The position numbers were made by a program, and so were the translations under genes. The notes under the pieces are model-generated. The model saw nothing but the letters and a program-made list of their open reading frames with translations, had not been told where the DNA came from and ran no database searches. A stretch of DNA of 64,000 bases, taken from positions 386,891-450,890 of the forward strand of contig NZ_LMQH01000012.1 of the NCBI RefSeq assembly GCF_001424105.1. Direction: 5' to 3'. The DNA comes from Chryseobacterium sp. Leaf394 (GTDB lineage Bacteria; Bacteroidota; Bacteroidia; Flavobacteriales; Weeksellaceae). How positions within the stretch are numbered: position 1 is the first letter of the stretch; every line of letters starts with the position of its first letter. Below are positions 1 to 9,900 of this stretch, in pieces.

Positions 1-1831
1 TACCAAGCAGGAAATTATTGAGCTTTATTTCAATAAATTTGATTTCCTTTTTAATGCCAACGGTATTGAGATGGCATCTAAAATTTACTTTAATAAAAAG
101 ACTTCTGAGCTTACTCTTCCGGAAGCTGCAACCTTTGTAGCAATGCTGGAAAACCCGAACAAAAACAACCCACACAGATATCCAGAAAAAGCAAAAGAAA
201 GAAGAAACGTTGTTTTGGAGCAGATGCTTAAGACAGGATATATCGACAACGGAACTTATCAGAAAGCGATAGAAACTCCTGTTGTGGTAGATTATCATCC
301 TATCAAAGATGTTACACAGGGATATTCAGCCTATTTCAAATCTTATCTGAAAAAAGAAATAGATAAATATCTTGACGATTACGAAAAAGAAACAGGAAAA
401 AAACTGAATCTTTATAAAGACGGATTAAAAATCTACGTTACTCTGGATTCTAAAATGCAGAAATACGCCGAAGAATCAATCAAAGAACACCTTACCGATC
501 TTCAGAAAAGATTTGATGCCGAGCAGAACAGAAGGAAAAACAGACCTTTCTACTATCTTAACGATGAGCAGGTAAACAATGTGATGATGCAGGCAGTGAA
601 GAGAACCGGAAGATACAGACTTCTGAAAGCTGAAAATATGCCGGAAGATTCTATCATGATGGAATTCCACAAGCCTATTAAAATGTCAAGATTTACATGG
701 AATGGCGAAGAAGAAGTTGAGATGTCTCCATGGGACTCCATCAGATGGCACAAACAGGTTGCTCAGGCAGGTTTGATGTCTGTGGTTCCCGGAACAGGTG
801 AAATCAAAGCATGGGTAGGTGGTATCGACTGGCAGCACTTCCAGTACGATCACATCAAGCAGGGAAAAAGACAGGTAGGATCTACCTTCAAACCTTTTGT
901 TTATGCGACAGCAATTATGAAACTGGGAATGACACCTTGTTCGGTAGTTTCCAACGGAACATTTACCAAAGGAAGCTACAGTGTACCGGGACGTGGTGGA
1001 ATGCTGACATTAAAAGATGCATTGGCACACTCTCAAAACCCTGTTGCACTTCGTCTTGCTGAAATGGCAGGAACACAGAGTGTTATTCAGACTGCACGGG
1101 ATTTAGGTGTAACTCAGGATATTTCTACGAGTTTACCGATGGCTTTAGGTGCTTCAGATATTACAATCTACGAAATGGTGGGTGCTTACAGTACTTTTGC
1201 CAACTACGGAAACTACAACAAACCGGAGATGATCTGGAGAATTGAAGATGCCAACAACAGAGTTATCAAGGAAATTAATGCTGAGCCTAAAGAGGTAATG
1301 AATCCTAATTACGCATACACCATGATTGAATTGATGAAAGGTGTTGCACAATACGGAACCGCTTCAGGAGAATTGGGAAGAAAAGGAATTTCTAAAGCAG
1401 TTGAAATTGCAGGTAAAACCGGAACAACTCAGAACAACTCAGACGGTTGGTTTATGGGAATCACTCCAAAATTAGCTACCGGTGCATGGGTAGGATGGGA
1501 AGACAGAGCCACCCACTTTCTCGGAACCGGTGAAGGTCAGGGTGCGAAAATGGCATTGCCGATCTGGGCTATCTTTATGAAGAAAGTTTGGGCAGACAAG
1601 TCTCTGAAAATCTCACCTGATGACAAATTCGTAAAACCGTCAGAATGGAAAGACGGATGCAGCAATCTTAAAGGTTTAAGTTCAGGATACGGTGATGAAG
1701 GCGGATTACAGACCATAGACGAGATCAAAAATCCGAAACCTGCCGACAACACGACTAAACAACCCGGCAGAAAAGAAGAAAATGTAAACGAGAATCTTAA
1801 TAAGTCTGAAGAAATCGACTTTAATAAATAA
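1..1831 (+). CDS. Class A penicillin-binding protein 1A (5'-truncated by window edge)
   Basis: Bifunctional peptidoglycan synthase: an N-terminal glycosyltransferase polymerises lipid II and a C-terminal transpeptidase crosslinks it in the periplasm. The reading frame is open from base 2 (TKQEIIELYFNK..., a glycosyltransferase 51 motif), so the gene starts upstream of the window and the ATG at 71 is internal. Transpeptidase motifs are all present: SxxK as STFK (Ser codon 881), SxN as SQN (codon 1031) and KTG (codon 1414). The C-terminus ends in a charged Lys/Asn/Glu-rich tail, common in Bacteroidota PBP1A. A terminator follows at once. The family call is secure; the exact paralogue is not. 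Confidence 0.93.
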   Translation, partial: TKQEIIELYFNKFDFLFNANGIEMASKIYFNKKTSELTLPEAATFVAMLENPNKNNPHRYPEKAKERRNVVLEQMLKTGYIDNGTYQKAIETPVVVDYHPIKDVTQGYSAYFKSYLKKEIDKYLDDYEKETGKKLNLYKDGLKIYVTLDSKMQKYAEESIKEHLTDLQKRFDAEQNRRKNRPFYYLNDEQVNNVMMQAVKRTGRYRLLKAENMPEDSIMMEFHKPIKMSRFTWNGEEEVEMSPWDSIRWHKQVAQAGLMSVVPGTGEIKAWVGGIDWQHFQYDHIKQGKRQVGSTFKPFVYATAIMKLGMTPCSVVSNGTFTKGSYSVPGRGGMLTLKDALAHSQNPVALRLAEMAGTQSVIQTARDLGVTQDISTSLPMALGASDITIYEMVGAYSTFANYGNYNKPEMIWRIEDANNRVIKEINAEPKEVMNPNYAYTMIELMKGVAQYGTASGELGRKGISKAVEIAGKTGTTQNNSDGWFMGITPKLATGAWVGWEDRATHFLGTGEGQGAKMALPIWAIFMKKVWADKSLKISPDDKFVKPSEWKDGCSNLKGLSSGYGDEGGLQTIDEIKNPKPADNTTKQPGRKEENVNENLNKSEEIDFNK

Positions 1832-1853
1832 GAATACTCAACTGTAACTATAG

Positions 1854-1882
1854 AGACCTTCCATATTGGGAGGTCTTTTTTT
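1854..1882 (+). terminator. Rho-independent terminator after PBP1A
   Basis: A hairpin with arms AGACCTTCC and GGGAGGTCT (one mismatch) and a five-base loop is followed by a T run, 22 bases after the PBP1A stop. Confidence 0.85.
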
Positions 1883-1908
1883 ATGAAGTTTTTGGTTAAT
1901 TTTGAAAT

Positions 1909-3453
1909 ATGAATCTCGATCAGATAAAACAACCTTTCACAGAACATTTTCCGGGAGATTTTTCCGGAGACACCATGCAGCGGCAGACACCAAAAATACT
2001 TTTCTCAACTGTTGAACCTTCAGGTTTTGAAAATCCAGAACTGATTTTGTTTAATCAAAAATTATCTGATGAAATCGGTCTCGGTCAGTTTAATGAAAAA
2101 TCTGATCTAAATTTTCTTGTCGGTACAGATTTGCCTGAAAATGTAAAAACATACGCAACTGCCTACGCCGGACATCAGTTTGGAAACTGGGCAGGACAAC
2201 TCGGTGATGGGCGCGCCATTTTTGCAGGAGAAATTGAAAATAAAGAAGGTGAAAAAAATGAAATCCAGTGGAAGGGTGCCGGTGCCACGCCGTATTCAAG
2301 ACACGCAGACGGAAGAGCTGTCCTGAGATCATCCGTCCGGGAATATCTGATGAGTGAAGCGATGTTTCACTTAAAAGTTCCGACTACAAGAGCTTTAAGT
2401 TTGGCATTGTCCGGAGAAAGTGTAGTCCGCGACATCATGTACAGCGGAAATCCTCAATACGAAAAGGGAGCAGTGGTCATCAGAACAGCCGAAAGCTTTT
2501 TAAGATTCGGACACTTTGAACTTCTTGCCGCACAGATAGAAACAGATACTTTAAAAAAATTACTTGATTTCACTGTTAAAAATTATATCCCCGAAATAAA
2601 ATCTGAGGGCGAACAGAAATATCAGGAATTCTTTAAAACAGTTTGTACAAAAACTGCCGATTTGATGGTTGAATGGTATCGCGTGGGCTTTGTACATGGT
2701 GTGATGAATACCGATAACATGTCGGTTTTAGGTCTCAGTATCGACTTTGGCCCATATTCAATGTTGGATGAGTATGATTTGAATTTCACCCCAAACACCA
2801 CAGATTTGCCGGGCAGAAGATATGCTTTCGGAAAGCAGGGACAGATTGCCCAGTGGAACTTGTGGCAGCTTGCCAATTCGCTGTTTCAGGTGATTGAAGA
2901 TGAAAAATTTTTAGAAAAAACCTTAAACGAATTTGGAACTTACTTCTGGAAAAAGCATGATGAAATGTTGTGCAGAAAATTCGGTTTTGAAAAACTGATT
3001 TCCGGCGATGATGATTTCTTTTCACAATGGCAAAGCCTGATGCAGGAACTTTCATTAGATTACACCCTGTTTTTTAATCAACTTGAAAGTCATTTAAACC
3101 AAAAAACAACTTCTGAACAGCTTCAGAAAATTTCTTATGGATTAATCGACGAAGAAAAGTTTGAAAAATTCAACAGTTTTTTGTCTGAATATGAAAAGAG
3201 ATTATCTCAAAACTCAATTTCTTCCGAGGAATCTAAAAAACTGATGCAGGAAAATAATCCGAAATTCACTTTAAGAAATTATCTTTTGTACCAATGCATC
3301 GAAGAGCTTGAACAGGGCAAAAGAGATCTACTTGAAAAACTGATTACCGCTTTAGAAAACCCTTACGAAGAAAAATTCCCCGAATTTTCAGTGAAAAGAC
3401 CTGATGGTTTTGAAGGTGTAGCGGGCTGTTCGATGCTTTCGTGCAGTTCATAA
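1909..3453 (+). CDS. selO: Protein adenylyltransferase SelO (YdiU/UPF0061 family)
   Basis: Pseudokinase-fold enzyme that transfers AMP from ATP to Ser/Thr/Tyr hydroxyls of proteins; linked to redox stress in characterised homologues. The 514 residues match the family length. Visible motifs are QWKGAGATPYSR and ADGRAVLRSS in the N-lobe, and the catalytic/metal pair MNTDN (Asp269) and IDFGPY (Asp279), spaced ten residues apart as in the family. The C-terminus (CSMLSCSS) keeps the conserved Cys that is selenocysteine in animals. The ATG at 1909 is kept because homology-like sequence (FPGDFSGDTMQR) begins right after it. A TAATTTTG box at 1897-1904 lies so close that the transcript would be nearly leaderless. 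Confidence 0.93.
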   Translation: MNLDQIKQPFTEHFPGDFSGDTMQRQTPKILFSTVEPSGFENPELILFNQKLSDEIGLGQFNEKSDLNFLVGTDLPENVKTYATAYAGHQFGNWAGQLGDGRAIFAGEIENKEGEKNEIQWKGAGATPYSRHADGRAVLRSSVREYLMSEAMFHLKVPTTRALSLALSGESVVRDIMYSGNPQYEKGAVVIRTAESFLRFGHFELLAAQIETDTLKKLLDFTVKNYIPEIKSEGEQKYQEFFKTVCTKTADLMVEWYRVGFVHGVMNTDNMSVLGLSIDFGPYSMLDEYDLNFTPNTTDLPGRRYAFGKQGQIAQWNLWQLANSLFQVIEDEKFLEKTLNEFGTYFWKKHDEMLCRKFGFEKLISGDDDFFSQWQSLMQELSLDYTLFFNQLESHLNQKTTSEQLQKISYGLIDEEKFEKFNSFLSEYEKRLSQNSISSEESKKLMQENNPKFTLRNYLLYQCIEELEQGKRDLLEKLITALENPYEEKFPEFSVKRPDGFEGVAGCSMLSCSS

Positions 3454-3522
3454 TTAAATTTAAACCTCGAAGACTTCGGTAAAGACTTTTGTAAATCCTA
3501 TTTTTGCAGAAATTTATACTGA

Positions 3523-4794
3523 ATGTCTATCAAATCAAAACTCATTCACTTTTTTAAAATGATTTTTCCTTCCACTCTAATGGAATTGGGAATTTTCATT
3601 TTTTTTCTTGCAGCTTACGGGATTTTCGGGACTTTTCTGGCTCAGCATTACAAAATTGTTTTCGACAGCCGAATTCCGTGGGACGCCTATTTCAGTTTTG
3701 ATAACAAAGCGATTGTGATGACGGGTGGAAGCTTTGAAAGGCATCCGCTTTCGTGGTATTTTTTCAACTGGATCAGAGAATTTATTTTCCTTTTCACCAA
3801 CGGGAAAATGGGAATGGAATTCAGACTCTTTCTGGTCTGGATCAGCAATTTTATTGTGAGTTTAAGCATTGTTCAGGTTTATAAATATTTAAAAAACATT
3901 GTTCAGACACCGCTTTTCATCAATTTGCTTCTGGTCTTGTTCTTCAGTTTATTTTCAACGTGCATTCTTTTATCATTCACACCGGAGACTTACACCTACA
4001 CTCTGCTTTTGCTCACGGCATTCAACTATTATTCAGCTGTAAAACTCAAAAATGACGGCAAAATTTCAGGACTTTCACTGGTTTTGGGATCAACGGTTGT
4101 GGGAGGTTTGACGGTCACGAATATTGTTAAGATTTTCATCCCTGTTTTATTTGAAAAAGATGTTTTTAAAAACTGGAAAAAATTTGGATTTGCCGCGCTG
4201 AGAGTCGGGATTTCATGTGTCATTTTTATTTTGCTGTATTTAAACAGAATCAGTTTTAAGTATGAAAATATTCTTTCTAAATCTGGTGAGCAGTATGAAA
4301 AGTTTTCGAATGTAAATTCCACTCCGGTTTGGGATATGGTTTATTCTTACTTTTTTGGCGGAAATATTCTGTTCCCAAGTTTCTTTATCAGAGAAAAACA
4401 CAATATGCAGGGTTTTTATTACAAAGCTTTGTTCATGGATGTGTACACTTCTGCTGTTCCGTATATTTTCATCGGATTACTGCTTGTTTTGATATTCTGG
4501 AGTTATTTTAAAAATTTCAAAAACAAACTCGTGCAGATTCTGATGATTTCTTTTGCTGTTGACATCGCAATTCACTGCATTTTCAGATTTGGCCTTCATA
4601 CTTCCTATATTTACGGCGGTCACTTTGTTTTTGTCTATCCAATGATTTTGGGATGGCTGTTTTTCATTTACAGAAATCAGCCTAAAACACTTTCATTTTT
4701 AGCTTGCTCAATCTTTATTATGACCCTGTATTTAGGTTTAAATAATTTTTACCGGATGACAGAATTTTTCGATTTTGTAAACCGGTATTATTAA
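3523..4794 (+). CDS. Multi-pass inner-membrane protein, DUF6080-like
   Basis: A 423-residue hydrophobic protein with roughly ten predicted membrane segments spread over its whole length. The first exported loop contains IPWDAYFSFDN followed by FERHPLSW, an acidic-plus-His pattern that recalls GT-C type glycosyltransferases, but no firm catalytic signature can be assigned. A late segment reads HCIFRFGLHTSYIYGGH. I recall this type of protein as DUF6080 in Bacteroidota, without proof here. A TATTTTTG promoter box lies at 3499-3506, so it is probably transcribed alone, and it ends at a bidirectional terminator. The function is unknown; a role in envelope glycan synthesis is speculation. Confidence 0.75.
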   Translation: MSIKSKLIHFFKMIFPSTLMELGIFIFFLAAYGIFGTFLAQHYKIVFDSRIPWDAYFSFDNKAIVMTGGSFERHPLSWYFFNWIREFIFLFTNGKMGMEFRLFLVWISNFIVSLSIVQVYKYLKNIVQTPLFINLLLVLFFSLFSTCILLSFTPETYTYTLLLLTAFNYYSAVKLKNDGKISGLSLVLGSTVVGGLTVTNIVKIFIPVLFEKDVFKNWKKFGFAALRVGISCVIFILLYLNRISFKYENILSKSGEQYEKFSNVNSTPVWDMVYSYFFGGNILFPSFFIREKHNMQGFYYKALFMDVYTSAVPYIFIGLLLVLIFWSYFKNFKNKLVQILMISFAVDIAIHCIFRFGLHTSYIYGGHFVFVYPMILGWLFFIYRNQPKTLSFLACSIFIMTLYLGLNNFYRMTEFFDFVNRYY

Positions 4795-4798
4795 CAAA

Positions 4799-4836
4799 AA
4801 AAACGTCTGCAATCAACACTGCAGACGTTTTTATTT
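4799..4836. terminator. Bidirectional terminator
   Basis: A perfect stem AACGTCTGCA/TGCAGACGTT with an eight-base loop has A runs on the left and T runs on the right, so it can serve both the convergent plus-strand membrane protein and the minus-strand SPOR-like gene. Confidence 0.9.
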
Positions 4837-4851
4837 TTAAGTTAAATTTTT

Positions 4852-5385
4852 CTATTTCGCTTCAGAACAGAAGATTCTGTACTGAACTGAGGTAGCAGAT
4901 TTAAAATATTCCCTTACTCTTGAAAGATCGCTTGAAGCACTCTGTTTAGAGAAATAACTTCCAGCTAAAATTTTATAGTTTGGTCTTAAAGAGGCATCAG
5001 TTTCCACTTTCAGATTAGGAAATCTCTTTCTGAAATAGGCTTTTACCTCATTGGCCTCTTCATTCGATTTTACAGTAGTAATAAGAATTTTAAAACCTAA
5101 AATCCTTGGGTTTTTTGCACAGATTTCAGCTTTTGTCAGTTCACGGTTCGGAACATATATTTTAGCGGGTTTTTTCACTTCGCTGTCCGGATCTTCAAAA
5201 GATTTGCCGTAGGTTGATTTCTCGCAACGCTCTTCCAGATTGCCCAAAGCATCGCTCACTTTAGAATCCATCGTCAAAACAAGCTCAGTTCCGGAGATCG
5301 TATCTTTCTTTACAACTTGCTGTGCATCAACAGTATTAATACCACATAAGGCAAGAACAGAAAATGTCGCAATAATTTTTTTCAT
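4852..5385 (-). CDS. Secreted SPOR-like domain protein
   Basis: A 177-residue protein with a clear Sec signal peptide (MKKIIATFSVLALCGINTVDA, cleaved near residue 21). The C-terminal half (KILITTVKSNEEANEVKAYF ... NYKILAGSYFSKQSASSDLS) has the spacing and residues of a SPOR domain, which binds denuded peptidoglycan glycans at division sites in other bacteria. The protein is therefore likely periplasmic and peptidoglycan-associated. It stands alone, with its own promoter at 5403-5432 and a terminator 16 bases after the stop. The SPOR assignment is by pattern only. Confidence 0.8.
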   Translation of the reverse strand: MKKIIATFSVLALCGINTVDAQQVVKKDTISGTELVLTMDSKVSDALGNLEERCEKSTYGKSFEDPDSEVKKPAKIYVPNRELTKAEICAKNPRILGFKILITTVKSNEEANEVKAYFRKRFPNLKVETDASLRPNYKILAGSYFSKQSASSDLSRVREYFKSATSVQYRIFCSEAK

Positions 5386-5402
5386 TTAAAACCTTGTTTC
5401 TG

Positions 5403-5432
5403 CAAAGTTATAAATAATAAAAAACATAGCAA
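5403..5432 (-). promoter_or_regulatory. Bacteroidota-type promoter for the SPOR-like gene
   Basis: On the minus strand TTG (5430-5432), a 19-base spacer and TAACTTTG (5403-5410) match the known Bacteroidota primary sigma consensus TTG-N17-23-TAnnTTTG. The predicted start of transcription lies about 12 bases before the ATG. Confidence 0.7.
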
Positions 5433-5516
5433 GCAAGGTTATTTAGAATAGTTACAAATTAAACGGAAATGACATTTTACCTTTTACAGCAGTCGTTAAA
5501 ATCTTCTTAAAAATCT

Positions 5517-5524
5517 TATTTTTG
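5517..5524 (+). promoter_or_regulatory. Minus-7 box of the act operon promoter
   Basis: TATTTTTG fits TAnnTTTG. The sequence 18-19 bases upstream is GTTAAA rather than TTG, so only the minus-7 element is convincing. It leaves a leader of about 40 bases before actA. Confidence 0.55.
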
Positions 5525-5570
5525 CGGGATTGATTACAAATTCAATAATTACTAATATAAGATAATTTAA

Positions 5571-6935
5571 ATGATTAGTTGGAGAAAGCATTACAAAAAA
5601 ACGTTGATTGCAATTGGTATGTTGCTGTCGACAAGTGCTTCAATTTACGGGCAAGATGGCGATCCTAAAGCAGGTGAGACACTTTTCAAAGCAAATTGTA
5701 CAGCATGTCACGCTTTAGACAAGCAGGTAGTAGGACCGGCACTGAAAGGTGTTGTAGAACGACTGAAGTCTGAGCAGGGCCTGGATACAGAATGGCTTCA
5801 TAAGTGGATTAAAGACAACAAGGCACTTAGAGCTTCCGGCGATAAGTATGCCAATGAGGTCTTTGAAAAATTCAATAAGACTGAAATGCAGGTCTTTCCA
5901 AATCTTTCAGATGCGGATATTGATAACATCTTAGCTTATACAACTAATCCTCCTGTAGAAGAGCCAAAACCTGCAGCTGGTGCAGGTGCAGCCAACGCAG
6001 ACGGAACTGCAGCCGCAGCTCCTGTTGATAAAAGCGTTACAACAATCATGATTATATCACTTTTGGCAATTGCCGGACTTTTAGTCTGGATTTTGTTGAA
6101 ATTGAGACAATTGGTAAAATTAGGTCAGTCTGACGAATTATCTGATTACAATCAGTCTAAAGTAAAATCTTTCAGCGAAATCTACGAGAAATACCACATG
6201 GTAGGTAAAGGCCTTCTTGCAGTTCTTGCAATCCTTGCTGCTTACGGTGTTTGGAACTGGATTATGTGGATTGGTGTTTACAAAGGATATAAGCCAGAGC
6301 AACCGATTTATTTCTCTCACAAAATTCACGCAGGAGAACAGAAAATCGACTGTCAGCTTTGTCACTCAAGTGCAAAATACGGTAAGGTTTCTGAAATCCC
6401 TTCAATGAACGTTTGTATGAACTGTCACAGAACAATTTCTGAGTATAAAGGTAAATACATGGAGCCAGGAAAAGACAAAGCATTCTACGACGGAGAAATC
6501 CAGAAGATTTATGCTGCTACCGGATGGGATCCTGCTGCACAGAAATACACAGGAAAAACAGAACCTGTAGAATGGACGAGAATTCACAATATGCCTGATT
6601 TCGTTTACTTCAACCACTCACAGCACGTTGTTGCCGGAGAAAAAGCGATCATCAATTCTTTCAACAAGAAGAATCCTGACAGCAAAATCGATGTAGTCTG
6701 TAAAGCATGTCACGGTAAAATTGATACCATGAACGTTGTACAGATGGCAAATGATTTCACAATGGGATGGTGTATCGAATGTCACAGAACTACGGAAATA
6801 GATATGACCAACGGTTATAATAAAGATTACTTCAAAAATCTACACGATAAGTTGAAAAAACAATATCCTCAGGATGGTGGTAAGATCACTGTAGATGCAA
6901 TTGGAGGTCTTGAGTGCGGTAAATGTCATTATTAA
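5571..6935 (+). CDS. actA: Alternative complex III subunit ActA, multihaem cytochrome c
   Basis: Electron-transfer subunit of the quinol:cytochrome c oxidoreductase (alternative complex III). The 454 residues begin with a signal/anchor segment, then a monohaem cytochrome c domain (CTACH near residue 43), an Ala/Pro-rich linker, two membrane segments (about 155-177 and 213-237), and a periplasmic multihaem domain with CQLCH, CMNCH, CKACH, CIECH and CGKCH. That gives six haem c motifs, against the five usually described for ActA, so the N-terminal monohaem domain looks like an added or fused module. First gene of a six-gene operon; actB starts 23 bases later. Confidence 0.95.
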   Translation: MISWRKHYKKTLIAIGMLLSTSASIYGQDGDPKAGETLFKANCTACHALDKQVVGPALKGVVERLKSEQGLDTEWLHKWIKDNKALRASGDKYANEVFEKFNKTEMQVFPNLSDADIDNILAYTTNPPVEEPKPAAGAGAANADGTAAAAPVDKSVTTIMIISLLAIAGLLVWILLKLRQLVKLGQSDELSDYNQSKVKSFSEIYEKYHMVGKGLLAVLAILAAYGVWNWIMWIGVYKGYKPEQPIYFSHKIHAGEQKIDCQLCHSSAKYGKVSEIPSMNVCMNCHRTISEYKGKYMEPGKDKAFYDGEIQKIYAATGWDPAAQKYTGKTEPVEWTRIHNMPDFVYFNHSQHVVAGEKAIINSFNKKNPDSKIDVVCKACHGKIDTMNVVQMANDFTMGWCIECHRTTEIDMTNGYNKDYFKNLHDKLKKQYPQDGGKITVDAIGGLECGKCHY

Positions 6936-6958
6936 TAACTAAAAAATTAGAAGTATAA

Positions 6959-9900
6959 ATGGCTTCAAATAAAATACAATTCAGAAGTATTCACGAACTT
7001 AAAGACCCTGCCTTAAACGGTAAGCTGGCTCTTAAAGAGTTCCAGGAAGAAATTCCGGTAGAAGATTTTCTCGACAAAGCGGAAACCAGCGATGCAAGTA
7101 CAACCAGAAGAGATTTCTTAAAACTTTTAGGTTTCTCAACAGCTGCGGTAACTTTAGCGGCTTGTGAAGCTCCGGTAATCAAAACGATTCCTTATGTAGT
7201 AAAGCCACACGATATTATTCCTGGGGTACCCAATTACTACGCTTCAACATATTTTGACGGTTTCGATTTCGCAAGTGTTTTGGTAAAAACCAGAGAAGGA
7301 CGACCAATCAAAATTGATCCGAACCCGGCAGCAGGCGATTTAGGTAAAACTAATGCTAGAGCTCAGGCAGCAGTACTTTCACTGTATGACAATGATAAAG
7401 TAAAGCAGCCGAAACTAGATGGGAAAGACGAAACTTTCGATAAAGTTGATGATTTCGTTATTAAAGGATTAAATGAGGCTCAGGCTTCAGGTAAAAAGAT
7501 TGTTCTTTTATCTCAGTCTTTCGCTTCACCTACATTCAAAAAATTATTTGCTGAATTTAAAGCAAAATATCCGACTGCAGAGTTGGTAACTTACGATGCT
7601 TTCCCTCACAACGCAGCTTTAGATGCAGCTCAGGAAGTATTCGGAACAAGAGCTTTACCGGTGTATGACCTTAAAGGTTCAGAATTGGTAGTAGCTTTCC
7701 AGGCAGACTTCTTAGGAGATTTTAATGCTTCAAGCCTTGAAACTTCTTACGCTGCTGCAAGAACTCCGGGAGCAACGATGTTGAGACACATTCAGGTTGA
7801 ATCTAATATGTCTTTAACCGGTGCAAACGCCGATTCAAGATACAGATTAAAGCCAAGTGCTGTAAACAAAACTTTAGTTGAAGTTTACAATGCTATCGTT
7901 GGAGGAACTGCTCCGGCTGATAAAACAGCAGCAGAAATCGTAAAAGAACTTCAGGCTAAAGGAAGCAAAGCTTTAGTTTTGGCTGACGGTTCTAAAGCGG
8001 CTCAGGTTTTAGCTCATTTAATCAATCAGAAATTAGGTTCTGTAGCTTTCACAGGTAAAGCAAACTTCCTTAAGGAATTTGACAAAGCAAGATTTGAAGA
8101 ATTCTTAGGATGGGTAAACGGCGGACAGGTTGGTGTTTTAATCACAAACAATGTAGATCCGATTTACTCCTACCACAAAGGTCAGGATTTCAAAAAATCT
8201 TTGGCAAAAGTACCGTACATCGTTGCTGTTGCTGATAAGAAAAACGAAATGTACAAAGCAGCGAAAGCTGTGATTCCTGTAGCCAACTGGTTGGAATCAT
8301 GGGGAGATATGGAACCTCAGACAGGTGCCTACACATTAATGCAGCCAACAATCCAGAAAATCTACAAATCAAGACAGATTGAAGAGTCTTTATTGGTTTG
8401 GAAGAATGGAAAAAACAATGCTGCTAATAACTATTACGATTATTTAAAAGCAAATGCAGGTTCTCTTTTAGGAGGAACTTCATTCAACAAAGCTTTATAT
8501 AACGGTTTTGTAGCTTCTACAAATTCAACTATGCTTTCTTACGCTGGCGGAAACGCTGGTCAGGCTTTAGCAGAATTAGGAAACTTCAAACCTGCTGAAT
8601 TAGAATTGGTATTGTATACCAAAACTGCGATGGGAGACGGAACTCAGGCAAACAACCCTTGGTTGCAGGAATTACCGGATCCTATTACAAGAATGTCTTG
8701 GGATAACTACCTTACCATTTCTCCTAAAGATGCTGAAAAGTTTGAGATTAAAAATGATCTTAACGCAAGAATGCAGCTGGACGGTTCTTACGTAAACCTT
8801 ACAGTAAACGGAGTAAAATTAGAAAACGTTCCTGTATTTGTACAGCCGGGTCAGGCAGAAGGATCTGTAGGTCTTGCGCTTGGTTACGGAAAGAAAAATT
8901 CCGGAGCTACTGCTGATACAGGAGTAAATGCTTATCCTTTATTTGATGGATCAAACCTAGTTCTTTCCGGTGTAAAAATCGATAAGACGGGAGAAGACCA
9001 CGAATTTGCGGGAGTACAGCTTCAGAATACTTTAATGGGCCGTTACGAAATCGCAAGAGAAGTTCCTCTGGCAGATTTCATCAAAGTACCTTTCGATGAT
9101 GAGCACAAAGGATGGAACAAGCCTTTGGAATATCACACCATCAGCGGAGCACTTCCTGCAGCTAAAATCGACCTTTGGGATGCTTTTGATGATACAGACG
9201 GACCTCACTTCAACTTATCTGTTGACCTGAACTCTTGTACTGGTTGTGGAGCATGTATCATTGCTTGTCAGGCTGAGAACAACGTTCCTGTAGTAGGAAA
9301 AGAAGAGATCAGAATGTCTAGAGATATGTATTGGTTGAGAATTGACCGTTACTATTCTTCAAAAGAAACTTTAACTGTTTATGACGGTCTTGCACAAGAT
9401 AAAGCTGTTCCTGAATTATACGGAAGCAAAGTTCTTGGAATTGAAGGTTCTTTGGAAAATCCAGCTGAAAATCCTGATGTGATCTTCCAGCCGGTAATGT
9501 GTCAGCACTGTAACCACGCACCTTGTGAAACTGTTTGTCCGGTAGCGGCAACATCACACGGTAAGCAGGGACAGAACCACATGGCTTATAACAGATGTAT
9601 CGGTACAAGATACTGTGCAAACAACTGTCCTTATAAAGTAAGACGTTTCAACTGGTTTACTTATAACTTAAATGACCGTTTTGATTTTAATCAGAATAAC
9701 GATTTAGGTAGAATGGTATTGAATCCGGATGTTGTTGTAAGAACAAGAGGGGTAATGGAGAAATGTTCTATGTGTATCCAGGAAACTCAGGCTACAATTT
9801 TAGCTGCGAAGAGAGAGAACAGAAGAGTAACAGACAACGAATTTAAAAATTCTTGTGCCTGTGCAGCTGCTTGTTCTACCGGAGCAATGACATTTGGAGA

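Noticed and set aside
1537..1947. A 136-residue minus-strand frame across the PBP1A-selO junction
   Set aside because: It runs antisense over the PBP1A end and the terminator, with no recognisable domain or promoter.
3461..3480. Short hairpin CGAAGACTTCG after selO as a terminator
   Set aside because: The stem is only four or five pairs with a three-base or shorter loop and no clear T run.
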